From Triparma columacea (lineage: Eukaryota; Sar; Bolidophyceae; Parmales; Triparmaceae), in assembly GCA_030267965.1 (NCBI GenBank), contig BRYA01001463.1, forward strand, positions 1-61,857: 61,857 nt of DNA, written 5' to 3'. Both the position numbers and the translations under genes were made by a program. The stretch's first letter is position 1. Every line of letters starts with the position of its first letter. A model generated the notes under the pieces. That model was not told where the DNA came from, did no database searches, and saw nothing but the letters and a program-made list of their open reading frames with translations. This document shows, piece after piece, positions 21,501 to 33,713 of this stretch.

Positions 21501-21923
21501 GCTCTGCGGTGGCAATGTCGGACAAACCCTCTGCTGAGATGGTGAATCCTGCCCAGATTCGTGCCCGTTACGTAAAGGATAGGTAGGATGGTGAGGATGT
21601 ATCGCCACATGAGATGGTACTGTCGGACTCCCGCCGTTGGTCGCAGTTTCTAACTCCCCTTCCTTCTCCTGCCCCCCCCACTCTCCCCCGGCCCCAGCAT
21701 CATGGCCCAAATCTCCAAATTGGCCGCGTCCCCTTGGGCGCAAACTACCACCGGGCTTCCCACTCGTCCCGTTCTCCAACAAAGAGCTCGCATAATTGTT
21801 GTGGCTCACTGCATGGAGAACTCTGGATCGTTGTGACGCCCCTGTAAGCACCTCAGAGGGTCTTTTCACAAACCCAGACCTCCCCATCCACCGGCGCGGC
21901 CGTGGTTGATCAATCGACGCCAT
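18508..21923 (-). CDS. Cytosolic carboxypeptidase (M14D, tubulin deglutamylase type)
   Basis: Trims glutamates or C-terminal residues from tubulin and other proteins. Exon 1 21923-21433, exon 2 21329-19946, exon 3 19791-18508 (1052 aa); donors are GTGAGA and phases agree. The N-terminal CCP domain carries 'FDSHFECGNLSMANRV' and 'NQWFYFSCSNV'. The catalytic part has zinc ligands 'HPGESN' (near 405) and the metal-binding His in 'CDIHGHSRKEGVFMYGC', with 'NPDGV' and 'DLNRRWD'; the catalytic Glu lies in 'YTLEASFGG' (near 675). A Gly/Arg/Lys-rich insertion including a 15-residue Gly run (near 560) splits the two catalytic halves, and a basic/acidic disordered tail follows 'ESLREFWRYL'. Intron 2 contains a (TG)n repeat. 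CCP1/AGBL subtype is not resolved. Confidence 0.88.
19797..19860. repeat. (TG)n microsatellite in the carboxypeptidase intron
   Basis: About 40 bp of TG dinucleotides (AC on the coding strand) sits directly upstream of the acceptor at 19792 and appears to serve as its tract instead of a pyrimidine run. Confidence 0.9.
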
Positions 21924-22260
21924 CTATATAGTTTAAGGCCGGAGGCCTTTTTTTCGTCGGTAAAAAAGGACCCCCTTCGAAACCCCTGTTTTGCCTTTAA
22001 ACAGGGTGTCTTTTCTGAACTTTTGTCTTTTATCATTTTTGGGAGCCAGGGGGACCTAGTTTAGCCTCCCTCCGTCGCATCTGAGCGTAGAACGTGAAAT
22101 AAGAACCGCGGTTGTAACACCAGGTCTGATCGTATCTCGTCGACGGAACACTTTTGCCTCCACAACCCACACCCCAACTGCCTTGGCCGAACAGAGTCCT
22201 TTCCTGTATTCTTCCAAATCACCGGAAATCCCTGGTTCATTCGTTCCAGACTACCCCAAC
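21924..22260. promoter_or_regulatory. Divergent promoter region, carboxypeptidase / WD40-IQ gene
   Basis: A 337-nt gap between divergent starts. Two microtubule/cilium-type genes share it, so co-regulation is possible. No specific motif is recognised. Confidence 0.4.
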
Positions 22261-25200
22261 ATGTCGTTTGAGTTTTCTTCAAATGTGCAGCAGGTGAGAT
22301 CCCGTGAGTAGAGGCCTATTACCCCTTCCCTTCGTTAACCCCTCCTCTACCCCCCCATTCCTTTCATCCCCAGTTGCCCCAAACGCAGTCCATGGTTGAG
22401 CGTTCGCCGGCCATGTCAACGGGGTGTCTCTCTCATCCTACCTTGTCCTTCCGGCACCACCTTCGAAACTCTGTGGTCCCATACACTGCGCTCTGTTGGA
22501 ATGAGACTGACCAGTGCATCGCGGCGGCATCGGCAACAAGCTTGACGGTGTGGAGCCTGAGGAAGGTCGTCGCTTCCCATCCTTTTTCCTCCAACAGTCC
22601 GGTGGTCGAGAAGATGATGTGGGCGAGGAAGCACAATGTTTACATTGTTTTGTTTGGGCTGTCAAAAACGTCAAAGAAACACAGCCACAAGCACCCCGAC
22701 GTGGGGGTCGTGAAGATAATGCACCCCAACTTATCGACCCTGGCTTATTTCAAGCCCCACGGTGCCAAGGTTAAGGATCGCACTGAGGACATCTGCTACA
22801 ACTCCCAGCTCAGCCACATTGTTACCTGCGGAGGCCCCAAGGAGGGGAAGATTTGCGTTTGGGACCTCTACAACTCTGACGAAGACCTCTCTTCTGCATC
22901 TGAGGACGAAGAATACGGGGCAACCGCCCAGAACAAGCACATCGTGCTCAACATTTCTCCAATCACTCAGGTGGAGGTGAGAATAAAATTGGACAAAACT
23001 CGTGTTGCTTGCTTCGCGATAGACCTGAACACTCGCTCACTCGTCGTAAAATTGCCCCTCACGTCACAGAATGAAATGGGACCCGTCACGAAGTTGAAGG
23101 TTGGAGTTTGCGTCGGCGAGCAGACCCTGGTTGCGGTGACGAAAAATAGTGTGCTTCTTTACACGCAGACGGCGCAGCTACTGAAGCTCACTGGTGCAAT
23201 TGAAGAATTGTACCCGAGCACTGTCAAAATAACTGAGATAGAATTCATCGGTGGTGAAGGGAAGGATGCCAACGATACGTTGATTGCGGGTCTTTCTGAC
23301 GGAACCATTACCGTTTGGGCGCTCAAGCCCTTCCTCGGTTTGGAGATCCGCCGTTCGGCCGAGATTGTGTGCTCCTTCACGGCCCACAGGACTGTTGGCA
23401 GCGGCCTGGGCGTGATCGAGCTTCACGCCGAGCTCGCGGGAAACATGTGGGAAACACCCGTCACCGCCAGCGTCGGGAATGGGGAATTTTCGTTCGTGTC
23501 CATAGGAGAGGTGAGCCAATTTTAATTTAGTTGGGATTGGAATAGAAGAAGACATATAAAACACGCACAACACCTCAAGCTAACCTCTCCTCCCCCTACA
23601 GGACTGCTACGTCCGAAGGTGGACTCTGGAAGGCCGGCGAAGGACCATAGGGGTCTGGGAGGCCGCTGCTGGGGACTCCAGCACCACTAGTGGCTACACG
23701 AGGGAAACCGTCGAAGAGATCACCCTGGCAAAAGAGGTTGGGACCTTCAAGCTCCAGAGGGCGCCACCTAACCATTATGTTGAAACACAAAAAGAGAGGA
23801 GGGCGGCAAGGGGCGACGAGCTCCGGAGCCTTAAATCTGGCCTAGGCACTGTTTCTGGCCCCTGGGGAAAGAGGAGCATAGTGTTCTCGTCCATTGGAGG
23901 TCTGATATCAATCCTCGAGGCCAAAGCTTGCGATTATCACGTAAAGAGCTCCCTGGGAAAGAAGGTGTTGGACATCAAGCTAAGTCGCAGCGACAGCATG
24001 ATACCCGGCAGCGTTTTGGTCAAGTCTGAGGGAGGAGGCGCGGCACTTTTCCACTTATCGAGTCCTGTCAAAGAACATAGTGTGGGGGGTATTGACGCAA
24101 GGGTGAGATCGTAGGCGAGGAACAATGATTTGAGCGCGTGCAATGGGGGTTTCAAAGCTTGAAGCTGACCCCTCTCACTTCGCCTCTCGTTCCCCCTCTC
24201 GCTCTCCCCCTTCTCGCCCCCCTTCGCAGGCCGTAGAATTCGTTGACGACTCAATCGTGGCAGGTTTTGAGGACGGCAGGCTTGTGTCCTACAGTTTGAA
24301 TAGCACAAGTGACGAGGGAGACGTCCTTACTAGGAGCACCGGAAGGGAAGTAACCAAAATATGTAAGGTGGGGAGGAAGAGGTTCGTGGTTGCTGACGGT
24401 GGCGGATGGGTCACGTACTACAAGCTCGTAGACGAGGGTAACGCCAGGCAAGTGTCAAGCAACCAAGCACACGCCGGTGGTGTCATCGATATGCACTCGA
24501 CGTCCGAGGCAGGAGGCTCCTGCCACTACATTGCAACCTGTGCCGCCGGAGGCGTCTGCAAGGTTTTCAAGGCCACTGATAAGAGCCTTGATATCGTGGG
24601 CTACTTTATTGCCGGAGCCGACGTCAGCTGTATTTGCGTGGTTGGGCTCGGCGACGGCGACGCTATAGTCGGGGTCGGATTCGAGTCCGGAGTAGTTGAA
24701 GCCTATTGCCTCAGGGACAATCACAAGATTGGCGGAATCAGCGTTGATAAAGCTCCTGTCACGAAGGGGTGCTACCATGCGGGTAAAATCACAATGATGG
24801 ACGAGAGTCAGGCCTTGGTTGGGGACATCATAGTTGCCACGGGCGGGGTCGACTGTGCCATCAACCTGTTCGGAGTTGACAAACAAGGCATGTGCCCTGT
24901 GAGGCGGCTTGGCGTAGAAAGTCCTGTCTACTCGGTCCGCATTATTAGGGCCGGCGAAAGTGGGAGCGAGGTCGACGTCCTCTACGGAGGAGGAGAAAGG
25001 ATCGGAAGGGTTGTTGGCACCAGGCGTGACAAGGTTGGGTTTAAGGAGGGCTTCGATAAAGTTGACGACTTTGGCTCTGTTGACACCGTGTCGAGGGTCT
25101 TGGACAATGAAGTCGAACAGAGGATGAGGGTCAGGCAGGAGGCCAAGGAGGCCAAAATTCTCGTGCAGGAGGCCAAGGAGAGACAGAGGCAACAACGCAA

Positions 25201-28200
25201 ACTCAAGACAAGCCCCTCGAGACAACGGCCACATTCCAGGGAAAGGAGTTCCTCGCCCACCTTCGATAGGCCTTGGAGCCAAGGTGCGGTTGGGTCTGGC
25301 TTGGCAGGGGTCGATGCCAATGACGACATAATCGAAGGCTTTGTCGGAGAGGGCTTCGTGGTGGGCGGTACTAACGTTCTCAAGCCGAATAGTAATTCGT
25401 CCTCCTTTCCCATGACGGCCACGGTGGCGCCGACGCCTGTGTCTCCTCCTTCGTCGTCGCCTCCAAAGTTTGGTGCCCAGTCACAGCAGGGAACGAGCCA
25501 GGGCGGCCATTCGGCGAATGTTTCTCTCCCCAGCCTGATGCAAATCGACGCTAGCAGCGTCGTTAGCTCCAACACCCTCGGCAGCGGCGACTTGAACCTC
25601 TCTGTTGCTAGTGTTCACTCGGGATTTAGCCATGGGGATATGGGCTCGGCGAGTAGAAGTAGTAGCAGGAGGACGACGACGGGGAGACAACGGAAGGAAG
25701 ACAGGTTGCCGAACTGGTCAAAGCTTAGGAGGGATGTCAAACTTAAGAATGCATTCGAAGGCAACGACCCCTACCACACTGGCAGGATCAAGGCAGACTT
25801 GATGCCTCAGATTCTTCGTTGGTGGTGGCCCGACCTCCTCAACAACGCGGGGGGAGACAACTTGATTGCCTTGGGGATGCAGGCAACCGGGCTCACTTTT
25901 GACCACAATGTCACCCTTGCCCAGCTGGCGCAGGTCGCTGCGAGCATAGTCAAGGAGAAGAAGATGGCACCTCCCAAGAACAACGCGGACATAATGAGCC
26001 CAGTCAAGAAGCGGATGAAAAGGTACAATGAAATAGGCAGCGTTAGGACCAAGGTAGTGTATAATGAGGTGGGGGAGCCCAGGAGGGTCAAGGTTGCCGT
26101 GGAGGACCCCGGAGCTAAGCCGACCGATAGCCAAAAAAGGTTCAATAAAATGGCAAAAATTAGCAGGCTTGCCAAGAGTGTCGTGCCTGGGCCAAAGGAG
26201 TACGTGCCGTATCAAAGCAAGGTCGTGTTCGAGGCTCCTAGCCTCGTCTCCGTTCCGGCTTCTTTCCATCCGTTCTGGAAGAGCCCGATGATTCTCACCA
26301 AGACTCGCACGCTGCCTCGACCGAAAAAGGTAGGGGGCGGAACGGAGGGAGAGGCGGTGACAGGTGACAATGAGGAGGAGAATGCCCCGGCTACTGAGGA
26401 TGACACGATGGTGATGTCACCTCCCGCATCTCCTGACACAGCAACACCAGAGGAATTGGCTGCCCCGGTTTCCGCTCTTGCAGCCATGTACGCCAGCAAC
26501 AAGGACAAGGACGTTATCGCCACGCCTGTGTCCAAGAAGAAGAGAGTCATTGTTCACAAGCCGAGGTTCATGGACCTTAACAAGACAATAATGATCACAA
26601 GGCAGCTCCTCAACTTCAAAATCCAGGCAGACAAAGAGAGCAACAAACTGCAGGTGCAACCCCCCTCGACGGCAAAGGTCATGTACGACTACTACCTGAG
26701 AACCTTCGGTTTCGCCAAGGTTGCGGAGCACAGGTTGACACAGCTTTTTGACGCTGTCTCGGCACACGCGCCTTCGGCGTCCCTCTTGCGCATCTTTGGT
26801 CGCATGCTTGACCTTTACAGTGATGGAACGACCAGTGACCCAAACAAGCCTCTCGACAAAAGTATAACTGCCAACCTCCCCTTCGACCTTTGCGACATGT
26901 ACCTCGAAATGCTGGCCTACTGCCAGGACAGGGACTTCATCGTGGATGGTCTCTTGGTGCCAGCAGAGGGCGGTGGGGTCGGTGGATTCAGAGGCGGAGG
27001 GAAGAACGAAGTTAAGTCGAAGTGCATCTCCAAGAGGCACATGGAGCTTTGCTTCAGGGAAGTCTCAAACGCTGATGGGAGGCACTTTGCCCCGGGATGC
27101 ATATCTAGCGTTGGGGGGATAATCTTCAACCAAAGCGAGATCAACCTCTACGAAGGGGGGGGGTCAAGCATCGAGCAGAAGCCGCCCGCGAATGAGGGGT
27201 TTGACCTAAATAGCAGCCTGAACTCCGACGTGGGCCCCACGGGAAGTAGCTACTTCCTTGGGAGCAGCGTTAGCTTGGAGGATATAATCAATTCCGGGCC
27301 TTCGACATCCCTTGTGAATCCCTCGACGTCCAACTACAATGACGACTATGACGCCCTCATTGACCTTGAGGACGTCCTTGAGCTCATCGTTAACGAGGTG
27401 CTGCGTTTTGATGATTTGAGCTCCGACTTCTCCTCCAAGGTGTTCGGGGAGGCTGCGGTACCAGAGAATATAATGGGGACCATCAGCAGGGACATTACGT
27501 CTTCCAGAGCTGCCACCAGGGAGAGGAAGAGGCAAGAGGAGGCTGGAGAGGACAAGAGCGCGAACTTCATGATCACCGAGTTGGACGGGGGGGGGGAGAT
27601 TGTGGAAGACCAGGAAGAGGACGAACAGGGTAAAGCTCAGGAATTCCGCGCGAAAGTTCTCAGGAACCTCGTGCTCTTGAGGGGTGCACTCGCTACGTTC
27701 GCCATGTACGACGATGAAAGAAGTGGATGTGTCTCCGTCGACGCCTTTGGCGAGGTTTGCCGGTCCGGTGGGGCCGGGGCGTGGAGCGAGTGGGGAGTGC
27801 CCCCGCTCTACGCCCACGCCTTGAAGTCCCAGCCTCCTCCAGGAACTCCTGGTAGCAGGCTTGGAACGAACCCGCTAAAGCAAATTGAGGGACACCCGGA
27901 CGATGACGAGCCTTTACACCCTGCGGAAGTCGTCCTTCAGACGATAATGAAGAAATTCTTCTCCCCCGTCGAGGGCAACATTTGCTACATGGACTTTGTG
28001 GTGTTCCTGTACGCCGGCGTCTTAGAATTTGGCACGATTGGGAAGTTCGAGGACATGAGCGAGTGGATTGAATCCCCCAACAGGGGTCTTGAAAGAGGAA
28101 CGGTCGACTGCCTCGTCGACTTTATGAGCACTCTCAGGCTGATCCAGGGCCACGCCATGTTCAATGTCCAGGGCATCGCAATGGGAGAGAGCACGTCCTT

Positions 28201-31200
28201 GCTGATCCCTGATGGCGCCGGCGGCGAGGAGTTCGTGCTGGAGCCGAGAAAGAAAAAGCTTACAATGAACGAGGAGGGGGCTGTTGAGGGCGCGAGGAGG
28301 CTCCTGAAGGAGGAGAAGAGGGAATCCCCGGTAGATCCAGGTATGCTCAGCGTCGAGGTCACCTTGCCGCCAAGCAGGGGTCTCATCAAGAGCGCAGGCG
28401 TGAGGTACGGAAGCAACGGGGACTACATTGCGACCGCAGACAGGAAGAGCAGGGGGGGGGCAGGGACCGCGGAGAAGAGGGAGGAGAGAGAGAATGCGGA
28501 TGTGTTGCAGAGCTTCTGGGGCGAGGGAGACGGCGAATTTCAAAGCCTCCCTGGGGCGGATTTTGGGGTTGAAGCTGAGGAGAGTTTGCACAGTGACTTC
28601 GGCTTCACCCCGAAGGAACCGGACGAGATATCCGTGGGGGCGGCGGCAATTTCCAGGAAATTGAGCTCCTTGTTGGAGCGCCCAAAGACGGCTCTCTTCC
28701 AGAGCGATTTGGCAGATGAAAACCTCGAGGTTAAGCTGAACATGCATGCGGACACAGACCCGAAGCCTGCCAGCGTAAGCAGGATGCTCCAGATGAGCAA
28801 CAAGGTTATCAAAGAGGTCGGAGGCGAGGGGGGAGGGCGAGCGAACTGGAAGGTCGGCAACAGGGACCACTATAGTGGGAGTTTCAAGATAAGTGGATTT
28901 GGGTTGGACGATGATGGCACCGTCGGGACAGTCGACAGTCGCTGTCAAACTAGCCCCGTTCGGGAGTTCCAGAAGGACCTCGTGAGAGCCATGAGCAGTC
29001 CAGGGGGGAAGAGGCTGTTGGGGCGGGGAAGGAAGAGGAAGCTGCAGCGCAGCGTCGGGACGATGAGGCCTACCACTGTTGGGGGCGGGAGGAAGGAAGG
29101 CACCAACGTGTACATTAGATTTCCGGGCGTTGAACCTGCCGTCCACTCGCTGAGCATGGCCGGGACCAAGTGCCTGGATCTCCAAAATAAAAGCATCAAG
29201 AAGAGGACGCTCAGTGACTACATTGACCGTGGTCTCCTCGTCGACGAGAGTAGGGTCGGAAGGTACGATGTTCTTGGTAGGCCCCTGAGCCCCTTGAAGG
29301 GAATGAGCCAGGCGGAGCTGGAGGCGCAGAGGCTCAGGTTACTCGCTGAAGCTGAGGCGAGGAAGCTGAGGGCAGAAAGGGAGGCGGAGAGGCTGAGGCT
29401 GCTCGAAGAGGAGAGGCTGAGAAAGCTGAGGGAGGAAGAGGAGGCCAAGAGGAGGGCGGAGGAAGATGAGAGAAGAAGACTCATGGAGGAGAAGCTGAGG
29501 GCCGAGGAGGAATACAAGAAGAAGAGGGAGGAGGCCGAGAGGTTGAGAAGGGAAGAATTGGAGAGGTTGGAGGCTGAGAGGTTGGAGAAGGAAAGGCTCG
29601 AGAGGGAGGCGAGGGAGAAAGAGGAGGCCTTGAGGAGGGCTCGTGAGGAGGCTGCAGCAAAGAGGAGGGCGGAGGAGGAGGCTAAGAAGGCTGCCATACT
29701 GGCTGAGAAAAAGCAGAGGAAGGAGGCCGCGACCAAGGTGCAGAACTCCTACAGGACGAAGATCGCTTGGAGAATCTTCATGATGAAGAAGAAGAAGAAA
29801 GAAGAGAAGGAGCAACAGAAGGCCGCCGTGAACTTCCAGAGGGTCAGGAGGGGACAAGAGGCTAGGAAGAAGGTCGCTGTCATGAAGGTAGAGAAGCAGA
29901 AGCAAGACGAGAAGAAGGGTGCTACGATGATGCAGAAGGTCCAGAGGGGTAGGAAGGCGCGTAAGCTTTACGCTCTTAGACTCTTTGAGAAGCAGAACAA
30001 GGAGGAGACCAAGGCGAGCATAGTTCTGCAGAGCAAAATGAGGCAAAGAGATGCGAAGAAGCAAGTGGCCAAGGTCAGGGAGGAGAAGCGAATATTCTTG
30101 AAGAACGAGAGGGCGAGGGAAGCCAAGGAAAGGAAGAGGATGGGCAAGTGCGACTTTGACGCGGACAAGGTCGGTTGGGACTTGGGAGAGGACAGATGGG
30201 GGCTAATGAACAGGCCGCTCACTTACGCCGAACTTCAGCAGCAGGAGATGGTCATTAGGAACAGGGGGAAGGTGGTGGAGAAGAACCTCGTCAGGGTAGC
30301 GGGGAAGATAAATAGCGGGACCACTGTGTTGAACCAGGAGAGGTGGTACGGGAACGATATCAAGTTCGACGCCACCAAGACGGAGGTCAGGGTGGAGGGT
30401 GAGACTGCGGTGGACCTTAAGCCCGGGGAGGAGAGAGAGAAGGGGATTGAAGACATTTACCCGAAGGTTTTGAAGGACGCGCAGATTAGGGTCCCGGGGG
30501 ACCTGAGCTTCCTTTACGACCTTGCCGCGAACTACGATCACCTTGAGTGGCCCCCGGTTTTCTTGACGGACAAGTGGGACTGGCCGACTCATATGGTGGG
30601 GGTGGAGGGTAAGTTGGAGGTCGGGGCGGCGAGGCCCGTCAAGGAGGAGAGGAAGAGGGCCAAGTACAAGAGCGGGAGGATTGAGAGGGAGATAAGGGTG
30701 AAGGAGATGGAGGTGGATGGGAGGAGCGTGGATGAGTTGAGCTACTACAGCACGACGAGGTATCCCATCATACCCTTGATTGGGGAGAGGAAGAGGGTGG
30801 TGGTGGGTGTAGGGAAGGGGGAATTTGTATATATGCAGATTCCGGTGGTTGAGAAGGACTGCACAGGTGAGGCGATCAGGCGACGAGCGAAGCGAGTCGT
30901 GGAAAGGGAAGGAAAGGGATGGGATGGGATGGTATGAAAACTTACACCTCTTTCGTCTCCTTCTCCCCCTTTCGTCCCCTTTCCCCCCCCCAGTCTCTAT
31001 CGTCGTAAAGGACTACCACGCCCACTCCCACCCGGGAATGAGTAACTTCGACCTCTACCTTAGCGAGGACCGTCTACCAACGTACTTCACGTACGACCTC
31101 AAACCAACGAATGTACCGAGGAGGATAACGTTGTTCCCTAACAGCAGACCTGTACTTAATGAGGGTAACGACGGACTCGGGAATCTATTCGTTGGAATCT

Positions 31201-32351
31201 ACAGTGAGAATGGTGGTCGTTGCATCGTGGACGTCAAGGTAACAACCGAGGTTCTTGAGAAGAGCCTCAGCATGGAGAAGGTTTCAGAGAAGGTGGAGTT
31301 CCTAGGTCTCCTGTCTGAGAGTAGCGCGGGGGAACTTGTTGCGAAGTTCGGGGAGATTAGCGAGGTTACAATGAAACACGTTAACAGGAACAAAAGCGAT
31401 AGAGAGGAATTCAGGACTACAGGGAAAGTTAAAAGCCACGAGAGCGCACGCAGACTACACTCCTCGGGCGACGAAGGCAGCGTAGATTCTCTCAGTGATA
31501 TGGGGGGAAGCATGATTGTTGAACAGGAGGAGTACAAGGCGTTCCTGGAGCTCAAGAGGAGGAGGGAGGTCGCTGTTAGCGGGCTTGTGGGGGTTTACAC
31601 AGCGGGGATCAAGGTTGCGGCTGTGGACCTTGATGGGGGGGGAGGTATCTTGAAAAAGATGGACGAAGAGGGAGAGTACTACGTCGTACCTGAGGGTGTA
31701 AGTAGGGGGAAAGTCGTAGAGGAAGAGAGGGAAGGGGGGAAGAAACTTGGGAACGAGATTGACTTGTTCGATTACGAGGAGATTATTGAATACGTTAAGA
31801 TCGATGAAGCTAAGAAGAAAGTTCAGAGGGAGAGGAAATACAGGGCTACGATGAAGGCCGAACAGAAGAGGGAGGCTAGGAGAATTGAGGGACTTCAACA
31901 AGAGAGCACTGTTAGCAGCGTTGGGGGGAAACTACTAGGGGAACTTGGGGCGGAAGTTCTTGGACAGATTGGAGGGGAGGGTGTGGAGGTTGGGGTTAGC
32001 GAGCTTAGTGGAGGGGGGGGGGGGGAGGAGAAGAAGGATGGGGACGGAGGTGTTGATGGGGGTAGGAAGGAACTCGTTGAAGGGCTTCAGGAAACCTTCC
32101 AGGTTTGGAAGGGTATTGGGGAGGAGGGAAGACTCGGACCCGGCTCGAGGCCAGGGACGGTAGGGGCGGCTAGGGGAGGGTTGAGGAGCAGGGGGGGGGG
32201 AGGGAGGCCTGGAACGAGCGGGGGGAGACTTAACATGAAAGGGGATGTGGACTTCAGTCTGCTCAAGCCGCTGGAGTATAAGATTACGAAGATGAAGGGG
32301 ATCGAGAAGAGCTATGCTAAGAAGAAGGACAGGAGGGCTGACGGGTTGTGA
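22261..32351 (+). CDS. Giant WD40 / EF-hand-like / coiled-coil / IQ protein, 3221 aa
   Basis: Exons: 22261-22293, 22374-23510, 23602-24102, 24230-30866, 30994-32351; all donors GTGAG, phases consistent. Residues about 45-830 are WD40-like blades ('CWNETDQCIAAASATSLTVW', 'GLSDGTITVWAL', 'KICVWDLYNSDED'). A coiled coil (about 841-881) and a disordered Ser/Pro region follow. EF-hand-like segments are 'FEGNDPYHTGRIKADLM' (near 1066) and 'YDDERSGCVSVDAFGEV' (near 1717). Residues about 2250-2395 are an uninterrupted Arg/Glu/Ala/Leu helix, then four IQ-like motifs ('VQNSYRTKIAWRIF', 'FQRVRRGQEARKK', 'MQKVQRGRKARKLY', 'LQSKMRQRDAKKQ'). The C-terminus holds 'YLSEDRLPTYFTYDL'. It would bind calmodulin and calcium on a large scaffold; a ciliary role is inference from architecture and the divergent carboxypeptidase neighbour. 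No named orthologue recognised. Confidence 0.75.
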
Positions 32352-32449
32352 GGAGGGAGGGGTGTGTGTGTTTATTTCAAGATAAAATTATTTGTGTGCG
32401 AATAAGAAGGAAGACTGGCTAACGTTTTGTGTAGGCAACTTCAAAGAAT

Positions 32450-32782
32450 TTACTCCTCCTCGGCGCCAGCCCTTGTGTAGATCTTCATCTTGGAGCTGAC
32501 GACGATGGGCTTGATGAGTCCCGCCTCAGTGAGCTCTAGCATGGCCTTGCGGGCGAGTCCCGCGTTGATCTTGAGGCGCTCTACCATGGCGGCGACGGTG
32601 ATGAGCTTCATCTTGGGGATCTCGGCGTAGAGCTTGTCGTAGGCCTCCTTGTTGAAGAGGACCTTGTTGTCGACCTTCTCCCTGTTCTTTCCCTTGGACC
32701 ACTTCTTCTTCTTTCCCTTTCCTCCGGCCATGGCCGCGGCCATCTTCTGTTCCTTGGATTTCTGCTGCACTTTAGGAGGCAT
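32450..32782 (-). CDS. RPS25: 40S ribosomal protein eS25
   Basis: A component of the small ribosomal subunit head, involved in tRNA binding near the E site and IRES translation. The intronless frame encodes 110 aa, typical for eS25. The basic N-terminus 'MPPKVQQKSKEQKMAAAMAG' and 'GKKKKWSKGKNREKVDN' precede the winged-helix core 'VLFNKEAYDKLYAEIPKMKL' and 'LARKAMLELTEAGLIKPIV'. It ends 'MKIYTRAGAEEE'. Every part of the family is present. It converges on the giant WD40 gene across 98 nt. Confidence 0.97.
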   Translation of the reverse strand: MPPKVQQKSKEQKMAAAMAGGKGKKKKWSKGKNREKVDNKVLFNKEAYDKLYAEIPKMKLITVAAMVERLKINAGLARKAMLELTEAGLIKPIVVSSKMKIYTRAGAEEE

Positions 32783-33713
32783 GTTGAATGTTTATTCTGG
32801 AGCGAGCGAAGCGACGAGCGAAGCGAGAGTTGAGAGAGGAGGAGGAGGGGGTTAGGAGGGGGTTAGGAAAGGCGCAGGGGTGAAAGGGGGGAGAAATGGG
32901 GGGAAAGATGGAGAGTTCTCGTTTGTAAATCTAGCAGAGCGTGTGGTTGAAGTTTGTTCAGGGTATCATGGGTTCATTCGTCGTTGAAGGTTTGGATTGA
33001 AGGAATTTGGGGGGGGGGGGGATCTGAAGCAGCGGTGGAGTGATTCCATTTCTCAGCTAAATTCCACTTTTGTTGTACGTCGTTTGCTTAGAGAAAGGCA
33101 TTAGGCGTATAGTATCTCGCATGTAGCATCGAACGGGGAATTTGAAGCAGGACAAGCCTGCATTTGGCAAAAACCTGAAGCTCGATATCGGGTCACCAGG
33201 TGGGCTTGTTCTGGGCTGGGTGGCACATATATCGCATTTCGTTCGTTCGAGGGGTCTTAAAAAGACACAGGTGGCACATCGCTAAAAGGGAACGGGGTAT
33301 TTCGCACGTTTGGAAGTTTTTGGAGGTTGAGGACTCACTTCGATTTTGGCTTTTTCGATGAGGAAATTGGGTGATGAGACATGTTGGAGAGCTCTTCAAA
33401 AATTTGAGGGGAGTCACGGGTGGGAAGTGGGGGTGGAGGGGGGGCGTTGGTGAATTGTGGTGTGCGCAGTGGGGCGAAGCATATGAGCGTGTGCTCCAGT
33501 GCGTTGCATTAAATTGAAAACAAAAAAATATTCAAGTTTCATTGCATCATCGTCGTGAAGAAGAATAACAGGAGGGTGACTTTGTCGTCAGGACCAAAGA
33601 ACTGATATTCATTATTGTCCAACATGCGATAAAACTCTCAAATTCAACACCTTTGTCAGTTACCAAGCCTGCTTCGTCGAATCCGAGCACAACAACAAGA
33701 GAAACAAAAAACA
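32783..33713. promoter_or_regulatory. Divergent intergenic region, eS25 / EF-hand gene
   Basis: A 931-nt gap between two divergent starts, among the longest here. It begins with a GAGCGAAGCGA repeat cluster (32800-32830) in the eS25 5' region and includes a G run near 33010. No conserved peptide or RNA gene is seen. Confidence 0.4.
32800..32830. repeat. GAGCGAAGCGA motif cluster
   Basis: Two overlapping copies of GAGCGAAGCGA lie just upstream of the eS25 start. The same motif occurs in introns at 30884-30895 and 59611-59621. Confidence 0.7.

Noticed and set aside
24143..24229. Upstream Met of the long WD40 frame
   Set aside because: This Ser/Pro-rich stretch is the pyrimidine tract of an intron ending at 24229; the true exon starts at 24230.
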